The notes: a model not told the origin generated them from the letters alone. A DNA stretch of 64,000 nt from Pseudomonas sp. Tri1 (GCF_017968885.1 NZ_CP072913.1:2650001-2714000), one strand, 5' to 3'. Counted from the first letter of the stretch, positions 8,608 to 17,483 are shown. Translations and numbers: made by a program.

Positions 8608-9570
8608 ATGGGGCCTACCTTTTCCTCCGACAATGCTGCGGCGTTCGAACACTGGAGCGCCTCGTTGCGATCTGCCTGCGGGCGCCTCGCCACAAGACCC
8701 TCGCACCACCATGGTTTGTTCATTGGGGATGTTTGCAGGAGGGATTTCGGTGGGTTGGGCATCGCGCATGTCCGGACCAATGCTGGACACATTGCCCGCC
8801 TGCATGCCAGTGCCGATCACGGTGATGATCAATATTGCTTTCTGATTTTCCAACGAAGTGGTTGCCAACGTATCCAGCAGATGGGGCAAACGATTGAATT
8901 GACTCCCGGTGATCTGGCTTTGGTCGATTCGGCCAAGATTTTTGAAATCGAGCCAGACGGATTGATCGAGAATGTGTCCACTCATCTGCTGCGTAGCACG
9001 GTCGAAGAACAACTGAAGGGACGGGCTGTATTTGGTAAGTTGTCACGCAATTGCGTGTCCACGCGGCTGATTCGCACATTGATTCATTCTGTGAGTGATC
9101 CGCAATTTTGTGGGAGTGTCAGGTATCCCCAGGAAGATGGAGACGCAATGCAGTCCGCATTGCTGGCGCTTTTGGTGCCCGCGTTGACGGATCAAGCGCA
9201 ACCACCTGTCATGGGGAGAAAGCTTGAACCGAGCGAGTTGTATCGGCTGGTGATCAAGTTGGTCGATGAACAATTGCAAGAGGCTTCGCTAAGCCCGTCC
9301 CATCTGGCACGCCAGTTAAACCTTTCCGTCAGACAGCTGTATCGATTGTTTGAAGAGCAGGGTGAAACGGTAAGCCGCTACATTCAGGGCCAACGCCTGG
9401 AGCGCGTTGCGCACGATCTTTGCGCTTACGAGCTCAGTCACGAGTCCATTACGCAGATCGCTTTCAAGTGGGGATTTTTCGACGCTGCTCATTTCAGTCG
9501 GGCGTTCAAGCGTCATTTCGGGGTGTCTCCTCGAGATTATCGAATGAATGCCTCGATGGCCGATCAATAA
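8608..9570 (+). CDS. AraC family transcriptional regulator, FeaR-like
   Basis: A 320-residue regulator. The N-terminal half has the character of the AraC_binding_2 domain found in FeaR. The C-terminal 100 residues hold two helix-turn-helix units, from LSPSHLARQLNLSVRQLYRL to ITQIAFKWGFFDAAHFSRAF and FGVSPRDYR. GAGGTG sits six bases before the ATG. FeaR-type proteins activate amine or alcohol oxidation genes in response to the substrate or its aldehyde. It lies directly upstream of, and in the same direction as, the PQQ-dependent alcohol dehydrogenase, its most likely target. The 260 bases before it are AT-rich and probably hold its own promoter. Confidence 0.85.
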   Translation: MGPTFSSDNAAAFEHWSASLRSACGRLATRPSHHHGLFIGDVCRRDFGGLGIAHVRTNAGHIARLHASADHGDDQYCFLIFQRSGCQRIQQMGQTIELTPGDLALVDSAKIFEIEPDGLIENVSTHLLRSTVEEQLKGRAVFGKLSRNCVSTRLIRTLIHSVSDPQFCGSVRYPQEDGDAMQSALLALLVPALTDQAQPPVMGRKLEPSELYRLVIKLVDEQLQEASLSPSHLARQLNLSVRQLYRLFEEQGETVSRYIQGQRLERVAHDLCAYELSHESITQIAFKWGFFDAAHFSRAFKRHFGVSPRDYRMNASMADQ

Positions 9571-9742
9571 ATGCCTCCATCTGGCAAGAAATGCCAAGCC
9601 ACCTTGTCACGCTCAGTCAAGCGCCCTCGGCGGGCGCCCGCTCTAATCAACTCCAGCCAGTTCAAATTCCAAACCGCTGCTGATGGTGCGTGTGGTGGAC
9701 TGCCAATAACAACAATAAGTATGAGATTGGAGCATCCTGATC

Positions 9743-11860
9743 ATGAGAACGTTGCCCTTGCCGCTGCTATTGGGGCTGCCTTTGCTGGTGTCCAGTCTGC
9801 CCGGATTTGCTGATACACAGCCGTTGGCGGCGCGTGTCGATGGCGTGCGTATCGTTCAGGCAAACAATGAACCTGGCAACTGGATGTCACACGGACGTAC
9901 CTATGACGAACAACGTTTCAGTCCACTGACCACGATCAATGACAGGAATGTGAAGCAGCTGGGCATGGCCTGGACGCAGAAGCTGGACATCGATCTGGGT
10001 ACCGAAGCCACCCCGATCGTGGTTGATGGGGTGATGTACACCACGGGGGCATTCAGCATTGTCTATGCGATTGATGCCGCGACCGGTAAGCGTCTATGGA
10101 AGTACGACCCGAAAGTTCCCCCTGAAAACCTCAGCCAGGGTTGCTGCGGGCCGGTCAACCGAGGCGTTGCCGTTTGGAATGGGAAAGTCTATGTCGCAAG
10201 TTTTGACGGTCGTCTGATTGCATTGGATGCGGCCACGGGCCAGCCGGTCTGGAGCGTCGACACCATTATTGATCGTAGCAAGAGTTACTCGATTACCGGC
10301 GCGCCGCGCATTGTCAAAGGCAAGGTCCTGATCGGTAACGGCGGTGCCGAGTTTGGCGTGCGTGGTTATGTCACCGCTTACGATGCCGAAACGGGCCAGC
10401 AAGACTGGCGCTTCTACACTGTGCCGGGCGATCCGAAACTGCCTCCTGAGAACCCTGCCATGGCGATGGCCCTCAAAAGCTGGAAAGGCGACGGTTGGGT
10501 CAAGTGGGGCGGTGGTGGCACCGTTTGGGATTCCATGGCCTACGATCCGGAGTTGGATTTGCTGTACATCGGCACTGGCAATGGCTCGCCCTGGAACTAT
10601 AAATTTCGCACAGACGGCGAGGGTGACAACCTCTTCGTCTCCTCGATTGTCGCGCTGCGGCCAGACAGCGGCGAGTATGTCTGGCATTACCAGGTCACAC
10701 CCAAGGATCAATGGGACTTCACAGCCACCCAGCATATGATCCTGGCCGACCTTGAAATCGATGGAACGCTGCGCAAGGTGCTGATGCAAGCACCGAAGAA
10801 TGGCTTCTTTTACGTACTCGACCGTACCAATGGCAAGCTTCTCTCGGCCAAGAATTTTGTTCCGGTCAACTGGGCCAGTGGTATCGATCTACAGAGCGGT
10901 CGACCGATTTACACCGGCAAGGCCGATTATTCGACGGGCCCCAAGGTCGTACAACCGAGCTTTCTGGGCGGACATAACTGGCATCCCATGTCGTTCAATC
11001 CCAAAACTGGTTACGTCTATATCCCGGCGCAGTTGACCCTGGCTGAGCTCAAGGCTGCTGAGCGGCCGCAGTTCTTCCCAAACAAGTCGGTGGTCAACTT
11101 TGGCCTGGATGTGCCCGACCTGCCTGAAGACCCAAAACAGCTGAAACCGATCCGCGATGCGTGGTCCGGCGAATTGATCGCCTGGGATCCGGTCAAGCAG
11201 AAAGCAGCGTGGAAGCAAGCGTATATCAGCGCGGGAAATGGCGGCACGCTGAGTACCGCCGGAAACCTGGTTTTCCAAGGGACTGCTGATGGGCGAGTGG
11301 TTGCCTATAGCGCCGACAAAGGCAAGAAACTTTGGGAGCACAGGGCTAACTCCGGGGTGATGGCCGGGCCGGTCACTTACACCGTCAACGGGGAACAATA
11401 CGTGGCTTTCTCCGTAGGTTGGGGTGGGATCATCCCGCGTTTGACCGCGCCTTTGACCAACAAGGGCAAGGTACTGGCAGAGTCGCGGGTCATCGCTTTC
11501 AAACTCGGGGCTAAGGTTGAGCTGCCACCGGCCAGGACAGCGCCGCCACTGCCGCAGACCGAACTGCAGCTCAAGGCCAGTCCGGAGCAACTGGTCCAGG
11601 CACGTTCCATGTTCAATGGCTTGTGTGCCGGCTGCCACGGACTCAACGCCATCGGCGGAGGCGAAGTTCCAGACCTGCGTTATTTGACCATGGACAAGCA
11701 TGCGGCTTTCCCGGCGTTTCTCAGCGGTGCTCGAATGAGCGGTGGCATGCCGAGCTTTGCCGACATCCTCAAGCCTGACGATATGGAGCTCATCCGTCAG
11801 TACCTGGTCAAGCGTACCCACGATTTACAGGCCGAGCTCAAAGACTCCGCCCAACCCTGA
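9743..11860 (+). CDS. PQQ-dependent alcohol dehydrogenase with C-terminal cytochrome c (quinohaemoprotein)
   Basis: A 705-residue periplasmic enzyme with a signal peptide at 1-23 (ending PGFADT). The propeller carries the adjacent cysteines Cys134-Cys135 in GCCGPVNRG that make the vicinal disulfide over PQQ. The catalytic Asp is in DQWDFT; the residue two positions on is Thr rather than Asp, so this looks like a calcium-type and not a lanthanide-type enzyme. A linker then leads to a haem c domain with CAGCH at 628-632 and a Met ligand in GGMPSF. The architecture is that of type II alcohol dehydrogenases, which oxidise alcohols and pass electrons to a soluble acceptor. A pqqA gene lies downstream. 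The substrate is unknown. Confidence 0.92.
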   Translation: MRTLPLPLLLGLPLLVSSLPGFADTQPLAARVDGVRIVQANNEPGNWMSHGRTYDEQRFSPLTTINDRNVKQLGMAWTQKLDIDLGTEATPIVVDGVMYTTGAFSIVYAIDAATGKRLWKYDPKVPPENLSQGCCGPVNRGVAVWNGKVYVASFDGRLIALDAATGQPVWSVDTIIDRSKSYSITGAPRIVKGKVLIGNGGAEFGVRGYVTAYDAETGQQDWRFYTVPGDPKLPPENPAMAMALKSWKGDGWVKWGGGGTVWDSMAYDPELDLLYIGTGNGSPWNYKFRTDGEGDNLFVSSIVALRPDSGEYVWHYQVTPKDQWDFTATQHMILADLEIDGTLRKVLMQAPKNGFFYVLDRTNGKLLSAKNFVPVNWASGIDLQSGRPIYTGKADYSTGPKVVQPSFLGGHNWHPMSFNPKTGYVYIPAQLTLAELKAAERPQFFPNKSVVNFGLDVPDLPEDPKQLKPIRDAWSGELIAWDPVKQKAAWKQAYISAGNGGTLSTAGNLVFQGTADGRVVAYSADKGKKLWEHRANSGVMAGPVTYTVNGEQYVAFSVGWGGIIPRLTAPLTNKGKVLAESRVIAFKLGAKVELPPARTAPPLPQTELQLKASPEQLVQARSMFNGLCAGCHGLNAIGGGEVPDLRYLTMDKHAAFPAFLSGARMSGGMPSFADILKPDDMELIRQYLVKRTHDLQAELKDSAQP

Positions 11861-11883
11861 TCGACATTTAACGACGTCCGGTT

Positions 11884-11905
11884 GACGGCTCGCACGCGAG
11901 CCGTC
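11884..11905. terminator. Perfect 10-base inverted repeat after the alcohol dehydrogenase gene
   Basis: GACGGCTCGC (11884-11893) and GCGAGCCGTC (11896-11905) form a GC-rich hairpin between the dehydrogenase and the outer-membrane protein gene. No run of T follows, so it may act as an mRNA stabiliser or attenuator that lowers downstream expression rather than a full terminator. Confidence 0.45.
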
Positions 11906-11946
11906 CGGAAGCTGCTGCCAACAATAAAAATAATGAGGTCCAAGCC

Positions 11947-12837
11947 ATGTCCAATTCCCCGATTCCCGTCGCTGGCTTCGCTATGTCCGGCTTGTGCAAA
12001 GTGGCTTCCCTAGCCACCGTCGCCGCACTGTCGTCAGCGGCACTGGCCGATGTAAAGCCTGACCCGGGCGACTATACCGCGTTACCCAAGGGCACCGATG
12101 TGGTCGTGCTGTACCAACAGAATCCGCGGGGTGACGAAGTTTATTCGGGCGGCCATAAAGTGGCCGATGACCTTGATTTGAGGATGAATGTGGGGGTACT
12201 GAGGCTGATCCATTTCACGGATTTTTTCGGCACCGGATACACCTGGGATCCGCAAATCGTGATCCCTTTCGGCTACCAGGAAGTGGGGTTGAGTGACAGC
12301 AAAACCTCTGGCCTGGGAGACATTACCTTCGGCGGTACGCTATGGACCATAGCCGACCTGGAACGTAATGAGCATCTGGGATGGTCGGTATTTTTTACCG
12401 CGCCTACCGGCAGTGACAAGGATGAAGGTTTTGCCTTGAGCAACAATCGTTGGGCGGTGGATTTCCAGGTGGGCTACATCAAGGGACTGACAGATAGGAT
12501 TACCTGGGATGTGATCGCCGAAACCGAGTTCTACAGTGACCAGCGCAGCTCCGATTCGAAAAAAGATCCGCTGATTCAGTTACACAACCATTTGCGTTAC
12601 AACTTCACCCCAGAGACTTACGCCGCGATTTCGTATCGGCACAATTGGGGGGCGAAGGAAACGCTCGACGGCACCACCCTGGCCACCAGCCATGACAACG
12701 GCACGGCAGGTTTCACGGTGGCGACCATGGTCAACAAGCGACTGCAACTGATGGGGCAGGTGATGCGCGATGTGACGGTGCGTGAGGGGGTGAAAATCGA
12801 TAATTCGCTGCAGTTTCGACTGGCCTATTTCTACTGA
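11947..12837 (+). CDS. Outer-membrane protein of the MetA/SphA transporter family (Phenol_MetA_deg)
   Basis: A 296-residue protein with a signal peptide (residues 1-35, ending SAALAD) and then alternating beta strands ending in an aromatic terminus (FRLAYFY), as in outer-membrane barrels. [13 protein letters not shown] and [12 protein letters not shown] are typical of the MetA/SphA family (PF13557), which is found in many Pseudomonas catabolic clusters and is thought to let hydrophobic substrates across the outer membrane. GAGG precedes the ATG. It follows the alcohol dehydrogenase and precedes pqqA in the same direction, so it probably admits the alcohol oxidised by that enzyme. Confidence 0.8.
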   Translation: MSNSPIPVAGFAMSGLCKVASLATVAALSSAALADVKPDPGDYTALPKGTDVVVLYQQNPRGDEVYSGGHKVADDLDLRMNVGVLRLIHFTDFFGTGYTWDPQIVIPFGYQEVGLSDSKTSGLGDITFGGTLWTIADLERNEHLGWSVFFTAPTGSDKDEGFALSNNRWAVDFQVGYIKGLTDRITWDVIAETEFYSDQRSSDSKKDPLIQLHNHLRYNFTPETYAAISYRHNWGAKETLDGTTLATSHDNGTAGFTVATMVNKRLQLMGQVMRDVTVREGVKIDNSLQFRLAYFY

Positions 12838-12913
12838 GTTGTCAGCGGAAACAGGCCAGGGTGACGAACCTTTCAAAGAGCCAGACCTATTAAACCCTAC
12901 AGAGGAACTCAAT

Positions 12914-12985
12914 ATGTGGACTAAACCAACCTATATCGATATGCACATTGGTTTCGAAGTGACCATGTACTTTGCCAACCGCTGA
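12914..12985 (+). CDS. pqqA: Coenzyme PQQ precursor peptide PqqA
   Basis: A 23-codon gene reading [20 protein letters not shown] then ANR and stop. It matches the Pseudomonas PqqA pattern: MWTKP at the start, the [11 protein letters not shown] end, and Glu15 and Tyr19 in the E-x-x-x-Y spacing that is cross-linked by PqqE and excised to make PQQ. GAGGAA lies eight bases upstream. No pqqBCDE gene is in the window, so this copy is away from the main biosynthesis operon or is a second copy. Its place behind a PQQ-dependent dehydrogenase suggests that precursor supply is co-induced with the apoenzyme. It is easily missed by gene callers because of its size. Confidence 0.9.
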   Translation: MWTKPTYIDMHIGFEVTMYFANR

Positions 12986-13011
12986 AAGCTTTTGGACAGA
13001 GTCCAGGTCCA

Positions 13012-13040
13012 GGCTATCCGACGGTAGACGTCGGATAGCC
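13012..13040. terminator. Strong hairpin after pqqA
   Basis: GGCTATCCGACG (13012-13023) pairs perfectly with CGTCGGATAGCC (13029-13040) over a five-base loop. CCAGGT and ACCTGG outside add six more pairs after a three-base bulge. It lies 27 bases after the pqqA stop and before the convergent dehydratase gene. It probably ends or protects the pqqA message; no T tract is seen. Confidence 0.6.
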
Positions 13041-13095
13041 ACCTGGCCCACCTGCCAACGGCACGGTGGCGGGCCAGTGAGCACGCTTGCCCACG

Positions 13096-14880
13096 TCAGT
13101 GGGAATGACGCGGCTCACCACTGCGGGCGATCACTCGCAGATGCAACGTGGCCGGCTCCAGGCAGCCCCCGGTGGACAGCTGTCCCACCAATTGTCGATA
13201 CAGCTCCTGCCAAGGCGTCTGCGAGGGCGGGATGTTCGGCGTCCATTCGAGGCGGCGCCGGCTCATCTCGGCCTCGTCGATCAGCAGGTTCACGGTTCGC
13301 GTGTTCAGGTCGACTTTCAGCCGGTCGTTGGTTTTCAACAGTGCCAGGCCGCCACCCACGGCTGCTTCCGGGGACATGTTGAGGATCGATGGGCTTGCCG
13401 ATGTGCCGCTCTGGCGACCGTCGCCGAGGCAGGGCAGGGAGTCGATGCCTTGTTTGATCAGTGCGGCCGGAGGGGCCATGTTCACCACTTCGGCGCTGCC
13501 AGGGTAGCCCACGGTGCCAACGCCGCGGATCACCAGGATGCAGCGCTCGTCGATGTCCAGCGCCGGATCGTCGATCCGGGCGTGGTAGTCCTCCGGTCCT
13601 TCGAACACGATGGCGCGGGCTTCGAAGCTATTCTCGGCGCCGGGCTCGGACAGGTAGGTCTTGCGGAATGCTTCGCCCACCACCGACATCTTCATGATCG
13701 CGCTGTCGAAGAAATTGCCGCTGAGCACGATGAACCCGGCACGGTGTTTGAGCGGGGTGTCGAAGGGGTAGATTACATCGGCGTTGCTGGTCAGGCTGCT
13801 GCGCACGATTTCGCCGATGGTCTTGCCGCTGACTGTGGCGCAGTCTTCATGCAGGCGTCCGGCCTTTTGCAGTTCATGCATGACCGCGGGCACGCCGCCG
13901 GCCCGATGGAAACCTTCACCCAGGTATTTGCCCGCCGGCATGCAATTGACCAGCAGCGGCACGTCCTCGCCGATCCGTTGCCAGTCATCCAGGCTCAGCT
14001 CGACGCCCATGTGCCGGGCAATGGCGATCAGGTGCGGCGGGCAATTGCTTGAGGCGCCCAGTGCCGAGGCGACGGCGATGGCGTTCTCGAAGGCTTCGCG
14101 GGTCATGATCTGTGATGGGCGGACGTCTTGCAGCACCAGTTCGCAGATGCGCTTGCCGGTGGCATAGGCCATTTGCCCGCGTTCGCGATAGGGCGCTGGA
14201 ATGCTCGCGCAACCGGGCAGCGACATGCCCAGGGCTTCGGCCAGGGCGTTCATCGACAAGGCGGTGCCCATGGTGTTGCAGTGGCCCACCGACGGCGATG
14301 CGGCGGTGGTCATTTCCATGAAGCCTTCGTAATCGATTTCCCCGGCGGCCATCAGGTTGCGCGCATGCCAGAGCACGGTGCCGGAGCCGATCAGCTCGCC
14401 CTTGTGGTGGCCGTCGAGCATCGGCCCGCCGGACAGGACAATCGCCGGCAGATCGGTGGTGGCCGCCGCCATCAGGCAGGCCGGGGTGGTTTTGTCGCAA
14501 CCGGTGGTCAGTACCACGCCGTCCAATGGATAACCGTGCAGAATCTCCACCAGCCCCAGGTAGGCCAGGTTACGGTCCAGTGCCGCGGTGGGCCGGCGCG
14601 ATTGCTCGGCGATCGGATGCACCGGGAATTCCATGGGAATGCCGCCGGCATCACGGATACCGGCCTTGACCCGTTGCGCCAGTTCCAGGTGATGACGGTT
14701 GCAGGGCGTCAGGTCGCTGCCGATCTGGGCGATGCCGATGATCGGGCGTCCCGATTGCAGCTCCTCGCGGGTCATCCCGTAGTTCATGTAGCGTTCGACA
14801 TACAGGGCAGTCATGTCCGCATGGGCAGGGTCGTTGAACCATTGCTCGCTGCGCAGGCGGCGTTTTGGCGTGTCAGTCAT
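13096..14880 (-). CDS. IlvD/Edd family sugar-acid dehydratase, XylD-like
   Basis: A 594-residue enzyme whose length and sequence pattern agree closely with Caulobacter D-xylonate dehydratase XylD and L-arabinonate dehydratases (RFRS/RLRS-x-x-WF start, RPTAALDRNL, HGYPLDGVVLTTGCDKTTPA). The three Fe-S cysteines are present: Cys60 (TPCNRHH), Cys128 (TTGCDK) and Cys201 (GHCNTMGT). It should convert a pentonate or hexonate into the 2-keto-3-deoxy acid in the cytosol. It follows the broken xylX-like gene 41 bases downstream on the same strand, with the LysR regulator divergent upstream. The exact sugar acid (xylonate, arabinonate or other) cannot be read from the sequence. Confidence 0.88.
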   Translation of the reverse strand: MTDTPKRRLRSEQWFNDPAHADMTALYVERYMNYGMTREELQSGRPIIGIAQIGSDLTPCNRHHLELAQRVKAGIRDAGGIPMEFPVHPIAEQSRRPTAALDRNLAYLGLVEILHGYPLDGVVLTTGCDKTTPACLMAAATTDLPAIVLSGGPMLDGHHKGELIGSGTVLWHARNLMAAGEIDYEGFMEMTTAASPSVGHCNTMGTALSMNALAEALGMSLPGCASIPAPYRERGQMAYATGKRICELVLQDVRPSQIMTREAFENAIAVASALGASSNCPPHLIAIARHMGVELSLDDWQRIGEDVPLLVNCMPAGKYLGEGFHRAGGVPAVMHELQKAGRLHEDCATVSGKTIGEIVRSSLTSNADVIYPFDTPLKHRAGFIVLSGNFFDSAIMKMSVVGEAFRKTYLSEPGAENSFEARAIVFEGPEDYHARIDDPALDIDERCILVIRGVGTVGYPGSAEVVNMAPPAALIKQGIDSLPCLGDGRQSGTSASPSILNMSPEAAVGGGLALLKTNDRLKVDLNTRTVNLLIDEAEMSRRRLEWTPNIPPSQTPWQELYRQLVGQLSTGGCLEPATLHLRVIARSGEPRHSH

Positions 14881-14921
14881 GATTCATTTCTCTCTTGTAA
14901 TTAGGCGAATCGGCAAACGGT

Positions 14922-16102
14922 TCAGCGGGTGAGCAGTCCTCGGGCGGCCAGGTTGCGCAGCAAGGCGCCGACGCCAAAGGTCCAGGGCGCGGCGGCAGAG
15001 CTGTGGGTCACCTGGTTATGCAGGCTGCCGAGCAACGGGCTGCTGATACTGACCCGGTCACCCAGTTTGTGGGTGAAACCGCTGCCGGCATGATCACGGT
15101 CTGCGGTGGGGGCGAACAGAGTACCCAGAAACAACAGGAACCCATCCGGATATTGGTGATTGGCATTGAGTGTCTGGCCTGCCAGGTCCTGCGGGTCACG
15201 GCTGATCTGGCTCATGGAGCTCGAACCGTGCAGCCGGTAACCGTCCTCGCCTTGGACTTCCAGATCGACTACGCAAGCTCGCACATCGTCGAGGCTGAAG
15301 CCTTCGTCAAACAGGCGAATGAATGGCCCGACGGCGCAGGACGCATTGTTGTCCTTGGCCTTGCTCAGCAGCAGCGCGCTGCGGCCTTCGAAATCCCGCA
15401 GATTGACGTCGTTGCCCAAGGTGGCACCGTGGATCTGGCCGCGGCTGTTCACCGCCAGCACCACTTCCGGTTCCGGATTGTTCCATTGGGAGCCAGGATG
15501 AATGCCAATGCGGCTGCCGCTGCCAACGGCGGCCAGGACCGGTGCCTTGGTGAAGATTTCCGCGTCCGGGCCGATGCCGACTTCCAGGTACTGTGACCAC
15601 ATGCCTTGTTCGATGAGCCAGGCTTTCAGGCGCATGGCCTGCTCGGAGCCCGGCACGATCGAGCGCAAATTGTCGCCGATCACGCTGTGCACGGTGGCAC
15701 GTACCGCTTCAGCTCTTGCCGCGTCACCGCCGGCCTGTTCCTCGATCACCCGCTCGATCATGCTGGCGGCGAAGGTCACGCCGGCGGCCTTGATCACTTG
15801 CAGATCCAGGGGGGCAACAGCGACGGTTTGGACGGGTCGGCATCGAGGCCGGTGTTGGCCAGCAGGGCTTGGACGCTGGCGATGAAGGTGCCCGGTGTCT
15901 GCCGCACGGCGACCAGGGGCGATTCGGTTTCCAGCAAGTCACTCAAGGTCGCAAAGCGATCCGACAGATCGAACACACCGTCGCTGCGCAACACGATGGG
16001 CGAAGGCCCGGCGATCCGGCCAGGCACCCAGGCACGACCAATCAGGGTACCGGCCACGCCATCGACGGGCAGGGTGTTCTCGGGAGTAAGCATCAGCGAC
16101 AT
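14922..16102 (-). pseudogene. XylX-like 2-keto-3-deoxy-pentonate dehydratase (FAH superfamily), frameshifted
   Basis: Two overlapping frames encode one protein of about 390 residues. 15794-16102 gives the N-terminal part (MSLMLTPENT to LLPPW), and 14922-15797 gives the rest, beginning at VIKAAGVTFAAS. A typical family member reads through LLxPxDLQxxKAAGVTFA. Here the run of six G at 15809-15814 (C on the coding strand) would have to be seven to keep that reading, giving LLPPLDLQVIKAAG. The catalytic body is otherwise well kept (EIFTKAPVL, WNNPEPEVVLAV, GNDVNLRDFEGRSALLLSKA). XylX turns 2-keto-3-deoxyxylonate into alpha-ketoglutarate semialdehyde in the Weimberg pathway. Either the gene is inactive, the tract is phase-variable, or the base is a sequencing error. 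Confidence 0.85.
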
Positions 16103-16181
16103 GGGCAGTCTTCCTGGTTCGTAAAGCTTTCAAGCTAGGGTGCGCTGCTGATGAACTCCAATGAGATATATTCAGTATCCG

Positions 16182-16196
16182 ATAACGTCCGGTTAT
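16182..16196. promoter_or_regulatory. Candidate LysR operator ATAAC-N5-GTTAT
   Basis: ATAAC (16182-16186) and GTTAT (16192-16196) form a palindrome with a 5-base centre, in the divergent region between the LysR gene and the xylX/xylD-type operon. This is the size and shape of a LysR box. The same arms and spacing recur at 17351-17365 before the transporter operon. Confidence 0.55.
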
Positions 16197-16216
16197 TGCC
16201 TCATCGAGGATTGCCC

Positions 16217-17155
16217 ATGTCCGACCTGTCTTTCTCCAGTTTCTGTGGCTGGCTCAAATTCCGCCATCTGCTGCTGATCGATACCTTGGGGCGTACCTGC
16301 AACATGCATTTGGCGGCCGAGCAGATGAACCTCAGCCAGCCGGCCGTGAGCAAGATGCTCAAGGAAATCGAAAGCCTGCTCGGCTTCGCTCTGTTCGAAC
16401 GTCGACCCCGGAGCATGCCACCCACCGCATTGGGTGAACATGTGCTGCGTTACGCGCAGATCGCCTTGAACGACGCACGTTCGTTCGTCGAGCAAATCAG
16501 CAGCCTGCGCGAAGGAGGCCATGGCTACCTCAAGGTCGGCGGGATCTTTGCCGCCACGGCGGTGGCCTTGCCCGAGGCGATCCTGCAGATCAAGCAACGC
16601 TGGCCGTTGCTGTCCATTGAAGTCGTCGAGCAGACCAGTAATCACCTGATGGAGATGCTCGAAGAGAAGAAGCTCGATCTGGCGGTGGCACGCTTTACCG
16701 ACCAAAGCCAGCAACAGCGCTATGACTTCCAGGCGCTGGCCCCGGAACCGTTCTGCATCGTGGTCAACAGCCAGCATCCGCTGGCGAACGCCGGGCCGAC
16801 GGCCCTGCAGCAACTGGTGGACCTGCCGTGGATTCTCTACCCGGTCGGCACGCCGATCCGCGCTCGCATGGAACTGGCCTTTGCCGAAGCCGGGGTGGGG
16901 ATGCCGCGCAACACCATCGACACCATTTCCATGCAGACCTTCCTCCAGGTGCTGCAACGCGGGCCCATGATCGGCATGCTGCCCAATGCCATGGTCGATC
17001 CGCTGCTCGAAAGCGGCCAGCTCAAGACCCTCGACACCCCCTTGCACCTGGTGCCACAGGACTACGGCATCCTCACGCGGAAGGATGAGCCGCTGGTGGG
17101 CGCGGCACTGGAGTTCGCCGAGATCCTCAAGGACAACGCCCGTCTGAGCCGTTGA
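16217..17155 (+). CDS. LysR family regulator of the sugar-acid operons
   Basis: A 312-residue regulator with an N-terminal winged HTH (LAAEQMNLSQPAVSKMLKE, residues about 31-50, then FERRPRSMPPTALGEHVL) and a periplasmic-binding-protein-like effector domain. I took the ATG at 16217 with GAGGATT upstream; an ATG 66 bases earlier would add an unlikely leader that overlaps the promoter. It is divergent from the xylX/xylD-type operon and upstream of the MFS-SDR-FAH operon. The palindromes at 16182 and 17349 are its likely sites, so it probably controls both operons and itself in response to the sugar acid or a keto-deoxy intermediate. Confidence 0.88.
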   Translation: MSDLSFSSFCGWLKFRHLLLIDTLGRTCNMHLAAEQMNLSQPAVSKMLKEIESLLGFALFERRPRSMPPTALGEHVLRYAQIALNDARSFVEQISSLREGGHGYLKVGGIFAATAVALPEAILQIKQRWPLLSIEVVEQTSNHLMEMLEEKKLDLAVARFTDQSQQQRYDFQALAPEPFCIVVNSQHPLANAGPTALQQLVDLPWILYPVGTPIRARMELAFAEAGVGMPRNTIDTISMQTFLQVLQRGPMIGMLPNAMVDPLLESGQLKTLDTPLHLVPQDYGILTRKDEPLVGAALEFAEILKDNARLSR

Positions 17156-17162
17156 ATGTGCC

Positions 17163-17321
17163 GCCGCTATCGCGAGCAAGCGCGCTCCCACAAGGGGGCG
17201 GGCGTGTCGCGGATATTTCAGTCAACACGAAACAACGGTGGGAGCGAGCTTGCTCGCGATGGCGCAGGATCAGCCTGCGCCGAACCTGTGGCGAGAGAGC
17301 TTGCTCCCGCTGGGCTGCGCA
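17163..17321. repeat. Cluster of three Pseudomonas REP elements (REPIN-like)
   Basis: REP 1 (about 17163-17196, TATCGCGAGCAAGCGCGCTC) and REP 2 (about 17237-17264, GGGAGCGAGCTTGCTCGCGA) are inverted copies about 70 bases apart, the layout of a REPIN. REP 3 (about 17285-17321, GTGGCGAGAGAGCTTGCTCC) is a second REP subtype. They fill most of the 328-base gap between the LysR gene and the MFS gene, and may stabilise or end the LysR message. Confidence 0.85.
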
Positions 17322-17348
17322 GTAGCTCCCCTTGCCAAACCCCGGCTT

Positions 17349-17367
17349 CGATAACAGTACGTTATCG
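17349..17367. promoter_or_regulatory. Candidate LysR operator, perfect palindrome
   Basis: CGATAAC (17349-17355) and GTTATCG (17361-17367) are perfect inverted arms around AGTAC. The core ATAAC-N5-GTTAT equals the palindrome at 16182-16196. It lies 117 bases before the MFS transporter start, just after the REP cluster, so it probably marks the promoter of the transporter-SDR-hydrolase operon. Confidence 0.6.
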
Positions 17368-17483
17368 ACTAATCCAAAAATGCCATTGGGAAAGAATCGA
17401 TCCCCGACAGTAGAGTCCTCGTTCAATCGCCGGATGATTCGCTCATTCGACGTGACCCAATAAAAACAATCAGGGGTTACCTC

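Noticed and set aside
9743..11860. A lanthanide-dependent (PedH/XoxF-type) alcohol dehydrogenase
   Set aside because: The residue two positions after the catalytic Asp in WDFT is Thr, where lanthanide enzymes have a second Asp.
15794..16102. Treating the first XylX segment as a separate small protein
   Set aside because: Its sequence is the N-terminal domain of the same enzyme and joins the next frame at a homopolymer, so a broken single gene is the simpler reading.
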